From Doris montereyensis (Eukaryota > Mollusca > Gastropoda > Nudibranchia > Dorididae), in the NCBI GenBank assembly GCA_037039925.1, contig JAXRKP010001660.1, positions 32,501 to 96,500 on the forward strand: a DNA stretch of 64,000 nt. Direction: 5' to 3'. The notes below the pieces were generated by a model, which was not told the origin of the DNA, searched no databases, and saw only the letters and a program-made list of their open reading frames with translations. Below, piece by piece: positions 41,028 through 63,941 of the stretch (position 1 is its first letter; each line of letters starts with the position of its first letter). The translations under genes and the position numbers were made by a program.

Positions 41028-41545
41028 TTAATGCCCGGTGCTTGGGAAGCAGAGAAAAAACATGTATTTAGGCGAAACAGGCATTTAGGTGAAACGGACA
41101 GACATTTATGTGAAAGTTGGTTAGGGCAAAAATTGGGGGAGATCAATGGACAGGCAGGAAAAAAAAAGTTCTATTACCAGGTCATTTTTTTTAGAAAGAG
41201 TCCTCAGTTTTTCTTAAATTGAATGTGAGAAATAGTAACACCTGGAAATCATTAAATTCTTTAACACTTAGGTGATGAGCATGCTGGCGGGTTGACCATT
41301 GCTCACCATGAAGGCACAATGGATGTGGCCAATGCGGCGGGGACCAAAAAAACTGTCCACACACGATTGCGCGCCCGGTCAATTAAAAACGTCAGGTAAT
41401 TTCATGCAACTTATGATTGACATCGAGGGACGAGCCATGCGTAGTCTAGGAGACCTGTTCAATTCTAATTGCCTAGGGACAAACCAGTGATCCAATGGGA
41501 CAAAGACTGTACAGTACAGTGGGTGGAGTTAAGAAGAAGAAGACT
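41028..41545 (-). mobile_element. Degenerate inverted copy of the 48.8-49.9 kb element
   Basis: ATGCCCGGTGCTTGGGAAGC matches the reverse complement of the right end of the later element (about 49910-49930). CACCTGGAAA..TTTAACACTTAGGTG and GATCCAATGGGACAAAG match its middle. The terminal repeat itself is lost. Confidence 0.65.
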
Positions 41546-41851
41546 ATTCATATTTTATTATTTTACATTGGATAGGTATACCATATAGGGTGGTTACATG
41601 TACAATGCATAGTTATTTGTTGACAGACATAAATTAGCTATATCATTATCAACCATGGGATTACATTATTTTAGAAAAACAAAAAAGAAGGGGTGTGATT
41701 CAGGATATCAGATGTGATGTTTAAATTTTGACAAGGCAGTTTTGTGAATAACTGCCTCATGATTAGCGTACTTTGCACTATATTATTTATTGTATAATAA
41801 TACAGTAGTCAAGATCTAAAAGCATAGTCAACAGGATACAATAAGCTGTAT

Positions 41852-41945
41852 GTGGCGTCTGTAGCCTAGTGGATAGGGCGCCAGATTTGAGATTGAGAGG
41901 CCCCATGATCAGATCCTTGTACCTCCGATATTGAGATTCTCTTCA
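41852..41945 (+). repeat. tRNA-like SINE head
   Basis: GTAGCCTAGTGGATAGGGCG (A-box) is followed after about 30 bases by a weak B-box, GATCAGATCCTTGTAC. No closed acceptor stem, so this is not a tRNA gene. Confidence 0.6.
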
Positions 41946-42365
41946 GGAAGTAGATACAAAAATTCTACTTCAGATATTGTATATTATATCGTCAGATTTT
42001 TTTATAATCAAGATAGCCTAAATGTAGATCACTTGGAACAGCAGACTAAGTTAATTTTTTTCAGGGGATAACTGTGGTCAAAGAAAAAAGGTCAAAGCCC
42101 TGAACATTTTTCTAACGAGTTTCATTATTATGTGCAGCCACTTATTTATCTATCGGTGCAGTAAGAAATGGCAAATTACCACATAATACCATATGCCTAA
42201 AAAAATATGGATTCTTCATTACCTCATGATCAACAGTAAGTATGGGTGCTTTACTGTTGAGTAGAAACTTCAAATACAGAATAATGGTTGAAGGATATAT
42301 GCTCACTGTCGCAGATAGAGCAGTGAAGATTATCTGTCATTTTTATCGGTTGAATTTGAATGATA

Positions 42366-43333
42366 TACACTCGAAAACGTTTAGTCCAAAACTTACTTTA
42401 ATGTGAATGATTTGCCAAGTTTCGATGTTTTCTTTAAAAAATGTCCCCTGTAATTCGAAATTTCGCTGCAGTTTAATTTTTTAAAATCCGAAATCTACCT
42501 TAAGTTCAAAACAAATTCTATTCCCAAACTGGTCCATTTTTTCGGATAAAGCCAATATAATAATCCAAACTTACTAGATCTAGAAGAAAAAAAAAGCAGT
42601 CTAACAACTTTAGACTAACCCCAGGCATTTTAGCAAAACTGCAGTACAATTTAATACCCATTTATACTGAACTTCAAGAGCATTACATGCTGTGTGTGCC
42701 TTGACAATGTTGATTAGCGTGTGTGTAATGTTGGCCTTGGACCACTGAATCACACGACTGACAAACGTCTTCACTATCATCCCCTACCACTGCCACCCAC
42801 CCTGATATCTTTCTCTCTCCCTCCTTTTTTAGATAATGTTGACCCAGTCAATCGGCATTGACCATGCCCCCCCCCCCCTCACTGTGTGGACAAGTAATGT
42901 GGGTATACGAAAGCATAGCATATATCGTCTGTGAAACTGTGAATCCGCCAGACATAATTTTTCAAGAGAAGCAAAAACAAGAGAAGCAAAAACGTCAGAA
43001 ATCATCAAGTTGGGCTGTAAACACCATGCTGTGCTTTAAAGAAGAAAAATGAAAATCTTTGTTTTGATCATGTGCATAAAATCAGCTTTTTCTATTGGTT
43101 CAAGGCGTCCAATAATTATAATGATGCAAAAGAAGCATGTGTTTGATTCTTTGAAGGACAAATGTCATATCCCATACATCGTGGACTTATGTATAAATAA
43201 GGGACTGTGTTGGCCTAGACATTGCACTAAACACATTTGCCACTATCAGTGCCTTTCTGATAGTCCGAAAAACACTTAATCGGAAAAGAAATCTCTAGTC
43301 CCAGGAATTTCGGATTAAGCGTTTTCGAGTGTA
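42366..43333. mobile_element. pogo/Tc1-like non-autonomous element with TA duplication
   Basis: Body 42368-43331 (964 bp) flanked by TA. Ends CACTCGAAAACGTTTAGTCC and the complement of CACTCGAAAACGCTTAATCC (18 of 20 match). Inner AATTCGAAATTTCGC and CCGAAAT words recur, as in pogo/Tigger-type ends. No transposase frame inside. Confidence 0.8.
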
Positions 43334-43564
43334 TTATAAAGACGACAGGTAAATATGTTTGAGAAAAATATAATTTTTGTCTAAAATTGCTCCACACAGG
43401 AGAGCGACCAGCAGCAACGTATGGCAAATCTCACCATGTAAAATAAGACTTTTAGTACACATAATATTGATGTTTTAAACGAATCAAAACAGGTGTTAAC
43501 ATAAGCAACAGTCATAACATTCGAACAAATGAAAAAAAAATACCTAGGACACTTTCGTGACATT

Positions 43565-43690
43565 TTGTTTCATTGACAGTTAACACGGCATGTGGTGATC
43601 TCAGGTGAAACAGCAAGATGAAACACGTGTGAAAGAGTGAAAGGGAAGAAGAAGAAGGACCTACTACTAGATAGTATTAGTAGCGTCCGT
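43565..43690 (-). repeat. GAGATCACC dispersed repeat, copy 6 (minus strand)
   Basis: GTGGTGATCTCAGGTGAAAC, AGCAAGATGAAACACG and GTGAAAGAGTGAAAGGGAAG are the complement of the family unit in reverse order. Confidence 0.75.
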
Positions 43691-43873
43691 CAACCACCCA
43701 TCATTTTCATGACAAGAAATGGGGAGTCAAATTTATGATCCAGACGAATGTGCCTTGTCATTCTTCATTGGGACGATCCGTATATACTGCATTTTCTGGA
43801 ACATGGATGTAAAAGACATGTTAAAAGAATATACACATTGTTTTTCTTACCATTTCATTAAATTTGTGAAAAC

Positions 43874-44239
43874 ATGGTGCTAAAAAGAGAATGCACGAAG
43901 AACTACGGCTCAATAAGCAATCTTGTATGTGTGGATAGCTATATCAACTTTAATCACATTCTTCTTCATTCGAGGGGTTTCTGGTGCACCCAGAGGTTGA
44001 AGATGGGTAGTGTGGTGGAGAAGGGGCACCTTGAGCAGTTATCATTTCATCATAACCCCTACACCACCCTCTCTATTCTCTCTATTTGTGGCACTGGGTG
44101 TGTGAAACAAAGAAAAGGACTGCACTTCTATTATAGAGATGAAATAAAACCACAAAAAGTGTTAATAACCAGAATGTATTGCAGCATTACATCGAAATCA
44201 AAAGTGTGGAAAATGTATCAAGGCTTGCCTTCACAATGA
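43874..44239 (+). other. Unrecognised 121-codon open frame
   Basis: ATG to stop without interruption, with no repeats, signal peptide or membrane segment and mixed composition. No family recognised, no splice context and no neighbour that explains it. Probably a chance frame. Confidence 0.15.
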
Positions 44240-44811
44240 GGCCAAAATCGTTTGTTCTGTTTTTTACTTTGCTTATTTAATTCATGTCCCTCGTATCGTA
44301 AGCAACGAAATAGTGGTCTGGATCTGGATAAGATTTGTTCAAAATTTTGCTAGGACAGCCCTTTTGTCTACCATATATATGAAGGGGTGAGGTGCAAAAA
44401 CCGCTATATCTAAAAAAAGATAACTTGAGAAAATAAATTTTGTCTTCCCTTAGTTCTAAATAAAGCTTGATCAATTTGATGTTCAGAACCAAATTATATT
44501 ATGATATAGTCAGTTTTGAACAAAAATGATTTCACCGTCAGAAGAGTCTTCATTCAAAGTCCGAGATGGTGAAAAAATCTCACAAGATGTTAAAAAAGGG
44601 CGCTTAGTGGGTATTGCATCCCACTCCCTCATATATATAAAGAAATCCCTAATTTTCATGTGACACAAATATCTGGCAGGGCTTGTAGGTAACAAGTTCA
44701 TATCTGATAAGAACAAGGATTCCAGACTACTAACTTCTGAAGCCAATGTCTTCCTCAGGAGGTTCCTTGAATCCCCCCTCCCGCTTTCCCACACGGTAAC
44801 ACTACATTAAG

Positions 44812-45110
44812 CCTGCCAGATATGGGATTGGGAAATCCTGTGTTCAATATCTGACAGTGCTTGGGCTGACGTTGTGATCATAGGGAAAGGATACTTAACA
44901 TACATTTCGCCACTTGGCACAGGTTAAAATGGGTACCATTATCAGCTGGGAGTACATACAGTTGACTCTGCTTGTCATGAGGTCAGTTGTAAGGATATTG
45001 AGATGTATCGATCTATCTTCCCTGGAATCAGCACCCATGTCATACACCTCAACGAAAATTAGTTGGTTGTAATGACTCTGATACATCCATCAAGACGGTT
45101 GTGGTGAAGT
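44812..45110 (+). mobile_element. SINE copy (same family as 15.1 kb), diverged
   Basis: GCTGACGTTGTGATCATAGG, GATACTTAACATACATTTCG, AAAATGGGTACCATTATCAG and CTGGGAGTACATACAG align in order with GACGTTGTGATTACTG, CACTTAACATGAATTTCC, AAATGGGTGCCAGATGTTAG and CTGGGAAGTAAAAC of the 15.1 kb SINE. Confidence 0.7.
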
Positions 45111-45404
45111 GAATTTTCTCCCCGTCCTCTACAGTCTATAACAAGTCAACTGATGTATTGATTTTTTTTTTCCCATGATAAAGCTTGACCTGACAATTGG
45201 TTTAAGATAACAGTAATGGCACGCCAAATAAGCCTAACGATCTATCTGAATAAAATATACGTACAGTCTGCCTTCATTTTCTAGGCCTCGACTTCTACTT
45301 GCTTATTACTATTGGCTTTGAGGGGAATTTTATTTTATGTTTTACCCCGTCCCCTCACCCCAAATTCAAATGAATAAATACAAATTTTGAAATCAGTCAC
45401 TTAC

Positions 45405-56447
<11,043 letters not shown>

Positions 56448-57840
56448 CTGAAATAAAACAAACATGAATTTCACATAGAAAGTTATAATCCAAAACAACA
56501 TCGTCTTTAAGACATGAAATCAATTCAATTTTTACTTTTTAATTAATCTATGAAAATATTTAAACAAAAGTGCTCCTTCAAATCAGTGACAGTGATTGCT
56601 CTTATTCAATTTGTTCATTAATAAAATTTAGGAAAAAGAGAAAAGAAGATGATGTTTAAAGACTTAGATCTAGTTAATCTATTGTTGTATAGTTTGTTTC
56701 CCTGGCATAAGTCTAGTCTAGACCTTGCACACCTCATGTTTGTCCAGTGAATCTCACATGATGAGCACTACATTGATGAACATGGCAATATTGAAGCCTT
56801 GCATTGGCTAAACATCATATCATACATCTGACTGACAGATGGGCCAAAACACTAAAACAGAGAAAACATGAAGAAAATTATAGAGAATAAGAAGAAGTTG
56901 TGTTGATCAGGATCTGCCGCTTCTTGTTTCCGTGTAGTAAGAGCTAGTTGATGTGAAAGGAATTTTGTTGAAATTGCTAACTATGCAATAAGCAATGTGT
57001 GAATCCTATTTTGTGCTGTGCTGGTTGACAAAGCTCAAATAATTATGATGATTATTAGCACATTACATTACAGTTAATGTTTAACTTAGCCAGTGTTTTC
57101 GTTTCTATATAGATCTAGTTATAGGCCTAACGCAGAGAAACAAATTTGAAAACTGCAATATCATTTTCAAAAGTGAGAGAAAAAAAATGACGTAAGGCAT
57201 AAACTCAGTGCCTTCACATTTTTCTTGTCAATCACAGTTTTTTGAGGGTTGCTTGTGAAAAGAGTGTGAAATGAATGCACAAACTGTGTGAGTTCTTTTC
57301 ACTTTCGGGTCACAATCAGATTTTCAAGATGGAGACTTTGTTTCTGTTGGCCATGCAACTCAGTGGTGTTTTGTTCGTTAAAAAAGGAGCAAATATAACT
57401 ATACGAAGGCAAAGTATGAAAAAAAAAAAAAAAAAATATTGGAAAGAATTATAGAAATGTCTAACATGTTGGAAAAAATTTACAAATTAAATAAGCTAGG
57501 GTCAGAAATAAAATAGTGTATAGACTACTGAGTGTTAGAATTAAGTTTACACTGAAAACAGTATCAAATGAAAGATAGTAGAATTTGAAACGTCAAAAAA
57601 TATATTCCATCATGATACTATTGATACCTTATTTATTTACAAATGGAGAAATTCACAGATGGTTAAAAAACCGACTGCAAAATTTGAACAAGCGATAATC
57701 AAATCAGGGAACCATCAATTATACATAAAGGCCAATAAAATCAGCTACAGTTTAACTTTACTGAAAATGAGTGACAATTTGAAGGATTGAAGATATTCTT
57801 ATAGACATGTCACTATCATAGTGGTCTGTGATTTTTGCAC
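56448..57840. other. Presumed 5' intron of the coiled-coil gene
   Basis: AT-rich, with an A15-class run near 57420. No coding signal or pairable repeat found. Confidence 0.45.
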
Positions 57841-57849
57841 ACCTGTAGA

Positions 57850-58850
57850 TCGAAAAAACAGGACCGCACAGATTGGGTGATTGCAGCGATTATTAACAGG
57901 AGAGTCAATAATGTGTGTGACCTTCAACTGCTTCTCTGCATGCCTGTACTCTGCGTCATATGGATGTAGTAAGATGTGTTGTCACTTGCTGAGGTATAGC
58001 CATATATTCCTCCTCAGTGCTGCAGTTGCAAGACAGTACTAATATCTTAGTGTTTACGCACACATCTACCAATGTTTGATAGGCAGCATGTTAGGAGACA
58101 TAGGAGGCCATTACAGTGTTCAAATTATTTTTTCTTCCAAAAAGGAAAGCATGCATAGTAATATTAAAGTTCCTTCAAGGCCATTACGGCCTATAGAGCC
58201 AGAGCATATCCCAGTTTCTATAGCATGAAGCGGAAGAGATGATAACAATCACCTCCTGGACACATCCTAGACGCACACTGACACAGGTACTTACTCCCAA
58301 GCTAGTGCTTATACCCATTTTGCACCTGGCCGAGTGGGATAAATGCGTGTTAAGTGTCTTTTCCCAAGCTACAAGAGGCCATGCATTATCCTGTTGGAAC
58401 ATTGTCAGATCCTTGTGAGCTCTAGGAGAAAGGTATGACATGCTCTTTCAAAACATTGTCTACATAAACATGTGCTGTGATAGCGCCGTCCATGATGAAG
58501 ACTAGATCAGTGCGATAATTGGTACTCAACCCCGCCCAAACCATAACAGCCTCCATTGAAACAGAAGGATCACTTTCACACATTTTGCTGAATAACGCTT
58601 ACAATATGCGCAACCTTCCATTGGTAAAAAAGATCGTGATTCGGCTCTAATCTCAGAATAAAACTTTGTCCCATGGGGTTGAAACCAGCGGCTATTGGGA
58701 CATTGCCCATTTCATCTGTTGAGTCCTGTGATGATCGGTGAGGAGTGTTACAGTATATGGATGGGTATTACTTTAACCAAACCTCTTTCAATCTTCTACG
58801 GGCAGTGCACATTCGTGAAGGGCTCATCAAAACAAAAGAAAAGCAATCCT
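57850..58850 (-). pseudogene. Tc1-like transposase remnant split by a SINE
   Basis: From 58800 down: RLEPNHDLFYQWKVAH, then VSMEAVMVWAGLSTNYRTDL, VFIMDGAITAHVYVDNVLKE and LTMFQQDNAWPLVA (the second catalytic Asp region, usually FQQDNARPH.A). After the SINE (58375-58160) it resumes with PPMSPNMLPIKHWW (usually W.A.SPDLNPIEHLW, the third catalytic region) and VTHIIDS near 57900. Many stops; clearly dead. The key Glu of PIEHLW is Lys here. Confidence 0.85.
58160..58380 (-). mobile_element. 5'-truncated SINE inserted in the Tc1 remnant
   Basis: The minus strand reads GGTGCAAAATGGGTATAAGC, then CGCTTCATGCTATAGAAACT, CTCTATAGGCCGTAATGGCC, TTGAAGGAACTTTA: the body and 3' end of the 15.1 kb SINE. 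It sits between FQQDNAWPLVA and the PPMSP block of the transposase. Confidence 0.85.
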
Positions 58851-58899
58851 ACTGTCGTATAGATTCAAAAGTCTTTCTCTTGTATCCAAAGTCCTCAAT

Positions 58900-60300
58900 A
58901 TTTGACATTTAATGTTCATACTTCACACAAACAAAGGGCATCATGGTGTGATCAACATGGACTAGATTTTTTTGCTGCTAAACATTTTGGTTGTCATGGT
59001 AATGGTGGCCATATTGGATTTTATACACTTTTTTCAAATTGCTAAAACTCAAGATCCGATCTTCCAAATTCCACCAAACTTAAAATAAAGGAAGTAGAAA
59101 GACATATAAAAATCGCATAGGGATCAGTTTTTAAATATCTGGTCATTATTTATAAATTAAAATAACATTGAAAAAAATAATTCTACAACATCTTGAAAAA
59201 TATCAATTTTTTATATTAAAGGGGGTCAATAAAATCAAAATCGTTGAATTGTTTTTAAAAAGCCTCTTAAATAAATTAGGCAATCATATGAAGAAGCTTA
59301 AGTCCAAATTTGATTAAAATCTAATGGTACTTTTTGTACTTATTGGGAAATGTTTGCAAACAAAGCTAGTTTTGAGAAAAGCGCCATTTTGTATTTCTGA
59401 AACCAAAAATATGTATGGGAGCGTTTACGAACAGGGGTTTATGATTTTGTAGCATCGGTACTAAATCTACCGTCTATAAAATGGGGCAGACTTTACATAG
59501 TTATCACATATGACAGGCATCGACTCCTTTTTCATTCCCATATTTTCAAATATTTAGGAAAAAACTTGAGTGAAGTTATAACATTTTTCAATACAAAGAG
59601 GGCCTAAAACCACATTTACATAGTTTTCATATTTTTTACTGTCGCAGACTGGATTCTAGAAGGGTTATAGCAAATGAAAATGCTAATATTTAAAATTCAA
59701 TACTTTTGACCCAGACTTCAAAATATAGCTGCCATCCTCCCCTTAAATTCACACAGTTTGCCATGTCCACACTATAATTATGTCATTGTACAATAAGACT
59801 GTAAGACATGAACTAGCATTACATGGGACTGAAGCCCACCAGTTTGCTAAGCAGATGAGAGTGACAGACTTTGAGCTCTGTGACAGCTCTCGGGAAACGT
59901 TCTTCTCATGGCGAGGCATGACTTATGGATAACTTGGAGAGAAATGAAACCTTCCTAGATTTATTTTTATCAAGGAAATGACATTGTTGGACTCATATTG
60001 AAACATCATTTAGTCTCTATGTCAATAAAGGCCCTAGTTACAAACAACCATGACCATGATGTCAGTGTAAAATGAATGCAGCATTTTGTTCTGTCAAATT
60101 TTATCCCTTATGTTTTTTAGCCTGGTAACTTTGAAGCATTGCCCATTTTCCGTGAGACTAATAGTGATACAGCATATACAGCTCTAGATTTAGAGAAATT
60201 TATCTTCTTTGGTCTGGTGTTTACTTCATCTGAATTGGACGTATTATCTTAAAGTTAATCACATTTATTTACAAGTGTGGATTTAATTATGACGCTCAGT
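58900..60300. other. AT-rich repeat-like sequence, no gene
   Basis: Long A/T-rich text of the kind seen in other unclassified repeats in this window (3.4-3.6, 16.7-17.1, 24.0-24.3 kb), but no confident pairing. Confidence 0.4.
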
Positions 60301-60309
60301 ATATGTATA

Positions 60310-60570
60310 TATCTAAGGTAGTCCAAACTGAAATATCAAGTGTAAGCAATGGAAAAACAATTGCTACCACTGGAAAGAACTTTATTACCTGAGTAATTTG
60401 ATACCCAATCATTTCTGTAGGACAATACTAAACTAAGTTACAAATTTTTCAATTTTGAAAAACTTGTTAAATTTTTTAATTGGGCCAAAACACCAAATTT
60501 AACCTTCTATATCTTGTAAAACGATCACTCACAAAACTAATACTTCTTAAACTTGAAGTCATGAATACAT
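60310..60570 (+). repeat. Dispersed repeat, copy 2 (partner at 23450-23690)
   Basis: AATATCAAGTGTAAGCAATG, CCACTGGAAAGAACTTTATT, ACGATCACTCACAAAACTAA and TACTTCTTAAACTTGAAGTC are collinear with the earlier copy. Confidence 0.7.
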
Positions 60571-60831
60571 TAAATCAGTTGTCTAAAAGTATGATATTGG
60601 GACAGTAGTCTAGGTGGCACCACCTGAAGTATTGGTTATGCCACGCCTCTGCACACACATACATATCTACGAGACAGAGAGAAAGAGAGAGGACAAGGCC
60701 AAGAAAGGAGATAGATACATGACACAAGACAGAGAGAACCAGAAAAGATACAAAATGTAGAAGGAGAAAGATATACACACACAAGACAGAGAAAGAGAGA
60801 GGACAAGGCCAAGAGGGTTGGAAGGAGAGAG

Positions 60832-60834
<3 letters not shown>

Positions 60835-60916
<82 letters not shown>
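60835..60916. repeat. (GA)n microsatellite
   Basis: About 80 bases of GA ending in ACACACACAC. The preceding 140 bases hold degenerate GACAGAGAAAGAGAGAGGAC units, twice. Confidence 0.97.
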
Positions 60917-60917
<1 letters not shown>

Positions 60918-62153
60918 ACACACAGAAGAAAGGAGATCTGTATCCATCAAATCATGCAAGTCACATAATAGATCTAATGGTGAATCATTCCCATCCACCA
61001 TATTTATCCGTAATTGTCACGTCCAGGGGGAAATAGTGAAAATGTCAAATACTAACAAAAAATAAAATCGTTATTAGATTTACCATACATTTAGATGTTT
61101 AAATTTATTAATTCATAAAAATCATAGATCTTCTCTACACCTGGCATGTGTGGACCCTCTACCTTGTACTTTTTGTATGAATTAGGAGCCATGCTAACAA
61201 CAGCACAATCGAATAATATGGCAGACAGCTTGATTCTTTTAGAGAATCTCAATAACAGTCGTCAAGGCAACGCCGCCGGTGTTCTTTCTTATACCACCAA
61301 TATCATTTTACCGTAGTTATAGTGTTAGTAGTTTTGTAATATTATTATTATTAGGGTGACAAAACATCTTTGTAGGATGTACTGTTTAAATAATTTCTTA
61401 TAAATCATTATGCTAATGTCAGAAAATTTTCCTCTTAAATAATTAGTGGCCAAAATCACTTCGTTTCAAGGCTACCCCATTCAACAAGTACCTGCTTGAG
61501 CTACCTCTTCCGGTCACTCGTATTAATAAACAATGTCTGCACTGCAGTTCACTGAAAGACAGGTTTTGGGAATGCCTTTTATTCTGACCAATTATCATTT
61601 ATGCTGAACAACCCACTACATGCCAAACCGAGAAAGTCTATTCTTCTAAAAGGGGAGAAAGTGATAGTTTTCAACCCTACATCTAGATATTTAAATTCAT
61701 TAATGACTCATTACAAACATACAAAGTCTATTCCTATTTTAACTGGGATCATGCTCAGGTCCATCATTAATGACCGATAGTGGCAAAGTTCATCCGTCAT
61801 TAAAGGCAGACCAAATGAGGGACAGGCTCCTTTCAGACATTAACATTAATGACAGATAGTGTCAAAGTCTATCCGTCATACTTGCAAATAGCGCTGGCCT
61901 AATGATAAAGGGGTGTGTATTCTCCGCTTGGTTTCTACTGCCGTGAGTCTCGCCGCTTATCGAGAGGTGACGTGATCTCATCATTCACGCGCTTTTGTTT
62001 ATTTTCCTCCGGGTTTTCTACTGCCGTGGTCTCGCAGGTATCGAGAGGTGACGTGATCACGCGGTCACGTGGTTCCACCGGGCATTTCTTTCAGTTTCTT
62101 TGTCTGTTCTCTGTTGGACTGCTTTTGTGAAGTGCTGAATCTTTCCCAAACTT

Positions 62154-62385
62154 GTGTTGGTGATGATAATGGATTTCGTCCATGGAGCAAGATTTAACTG
62201 CCATGCTGATACTGATTTGCAAACAAGGCTAAAACAGTATGAACAAATGACCTTTTGGAAATTTTCCATGGTCGGAGCAGAGAAAATTAACGAGAGCGAC
62301 AGCTTGACAGAACGTTTCAAATACCAGATGCTTCAGCTACCATACTACCAATGCAAGCAGAGTCCTAGGACTAAGGAGAGATGTT
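62154..62385 (+). other. Possible orphan coding segment before the repeat array
   Basis: The first ~75 codons of a 395-codon open frame are non-repetitive: MDFVHGARFNCHADTDLQTR, then LKQYEQMTFWKFSMVGAEK and LPYYQCKQSPRTKE. Composition is protein-like with spaced Cys, His and Trp. The rest of the frame is repeat-encoded Glu/Arg/Lys and Ser/Leu and is not a protein. No family recognised; it may be the N-terminal fragment of a transposon protein. Confidence 0.3.
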
Positions 62386-63511
62386 CAAAAGAGGAAGAGA
62401 AAGAAAGAGGAAGAAAAAGAAGAAGAAGAAGCCTCTCTCTCTCTCTCTCTGTCTCTGTCTCTCTTTATCTCTCTCTCTTTCTTCTCCTCTCTCTCTCTCT
62501 CTCTCTCTCTCCCTCTCTCTGTGTGTCTGTCTCCTCTCTCCCTCCCTCTCTTCTCTCTGTGTCTCTCTCTCCCCCTCTCTGTGTGTCCTCTCCCTCTCAG
62601 AAGAAGAGGAAGGAGGAGGAGAAGATGCAGAAGAGGAAAGAAAAGGAAGAAAAGCCTTTCTCTCTCTCTCCCTTTCCCCCCCTCTCTCTCTCTCTCCCTC
62701 TGTGTCTCTGTCTCTCCTCTCTCTCTGTTTCTCTCCCTCTCTCTGTCTGTCTGTCTCTCTGTCTCTCTCTCTCTGCTGTGTCTCTCTGTCTCTCTCTCTC
62801 TCTCTCTCGCTGTGTCTCTCCCTCCCTCTCCCTATCAGAAGAAGAAGATGAGGAAAGAAAGAGGAAGAAGGGAAGAAGAAGCAGAAGAAGAGGAAAGAAA
62901 GAGGAAGAAGAAGAAGCCCCTCTCTCTCTCTTTCTCCCTCCCTCTCTCTCTGTGTCTCTGTCTCTCCTCTCTGTGTGTCTCTCTCTTTCTCTCTCTCTCT
63001 ATCTGTCTCCCTCTCAGAAGAAAAGGAAGAGGAAAGAAACAGGAAGAAGAAGAGGAAGAAGAAGAAAAAGAAGGAGGAGAAGGAGAAGAAGAAGAGGAAG
63101 AAGAAGAAGCAGAAGAAGAAGAGGAAGAAGAAGAAGAAGAGGAAAAGGAAGAGGAATAGGAAATAAAGAGGAAAAAGAAGCAGAAGAAGAAGCCTCTCTC
63201 TCTCTCTCTACCTCTCTATGTCTCTCTCTCCCTCTCTATGTCTCTCTCTCTCCCTCTCAGAAGAAGAGGAAAGAAAGAGGAAGAAGAAGAAGAAGAAGAA
63301 GAAGAAGAAGAATAAGGAGGAAAGAAAAAGAAGAAGAATAAGGAGGAGGAGGAGAAGAAGAAGAAGAAGAAGAAGGAAGAAGAAAAGCAGAAGGGGAAAA
63401 GGAAGAGGAAGAGGAAAGAAAGAGGAAGAGGAAGAAGCAGAAGAAGAAGAAGCCTCTCTCTCTCTCTCTGACTCTCTGTCTCTCTCTCTCTGTGTCTCTG
63501 TCTCTCTCTCT
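62378..63511. repeat. Alternating GAA-rich / CT-rich array
   Basis: Five purine blocks (starting near 62378, 62598, 62838, 63016 and 63257; AAGAGGAAAGAAAGAGGAAG type) alternate with pyrimidine blocks (CCTCTCTCTC...TGTGTCTCTCTC). Each pyrimidine block ends in CCCTCTCAGAAGAAG. Unit length is about 180-240 bases. The strand asymmetry switches in every unit, so adjacent blocks can pair with each other. Confidence 0.92.
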
Positions 63512-63563
63512 CGATACCGGCGAGACCACGGCAGTAGAAAACCCGGCGGAAAATAGACAAAAG

Positions 63564-63941
63564 AAACGCCTCTGCAATTTGAAGGAATCTCCGTCACCCG
63601 AGGGCACTCACTGAAGCTGAAAAAATCACGATGCAATACCAGCCTCCGACAGCATTTCTTCACAAACAGAGTAGTGAACAACTGGAATGGACTGTCAGAA
63701 GATGTTGTGAAAGCACCGTACCTCAGGCTTTCAAAAACAGATTGGATGCTGCATGGGGCATCCCGTAACACAGACCACTAAATTCTAAATTATATAGGCC
63801 TATGCCTCTAGCATCAGCCCGTGACTGTCAAAAAAAAAGTCAAAAAGTCAAGTAGGTTAGGGCAAAAAAAGTTGGACAAGAAGACCGGATCACAAGCCTG
63901 GAGGCTTAACAACGATCCGAATATTATATCATATCATATAT
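63564..63941 (+). mobile_element. Truncated LINE (3' end) with target duplication
   Basis: Reads RGHSLKLKKSRCNTSLRQHF then FTNRVVNNWNGLSEDVVKAP and, one frame over, QAFKNRLDAAWGIP and stop: a common LINE RT C-terminus (RVV..WN.LP..VV.A...FK.RLD..W). The tail is ATATCATATCATATATC. CAAAAG lies on both sides (63558-63563 and 63942-63947), where it splits the right arm of the foldback. Confidence 0.82.

Noticed and set aside
42380..42455. A minus-strand exon (CTGCAG acceptor, GTAAGT donor)
   Set aside because: It lies within the terminal part of the pogo-like element and its frame has no relation to the coiled-coil gene.
44277..44794. Two minus frames (71 and 94 codons) with protein-like stretches
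   Set aside because: No splice context fitting the coiled-coil gene and no family recognised.
60575..61036. Frames of 70-121 codons around 60.6-61.0 kb
   Set aside because: Same cause: the (GA)n run and its degenerate flank; no protein features.
62381..63771. Several long frames (up to 395 codons) in the purine/pyrimidine array
   Set aside because: Stop-free because GAA/AGA/CTC repeats contain no stop codons. Only the first part of the 62154 frame is kept as a low-confidence candidate.
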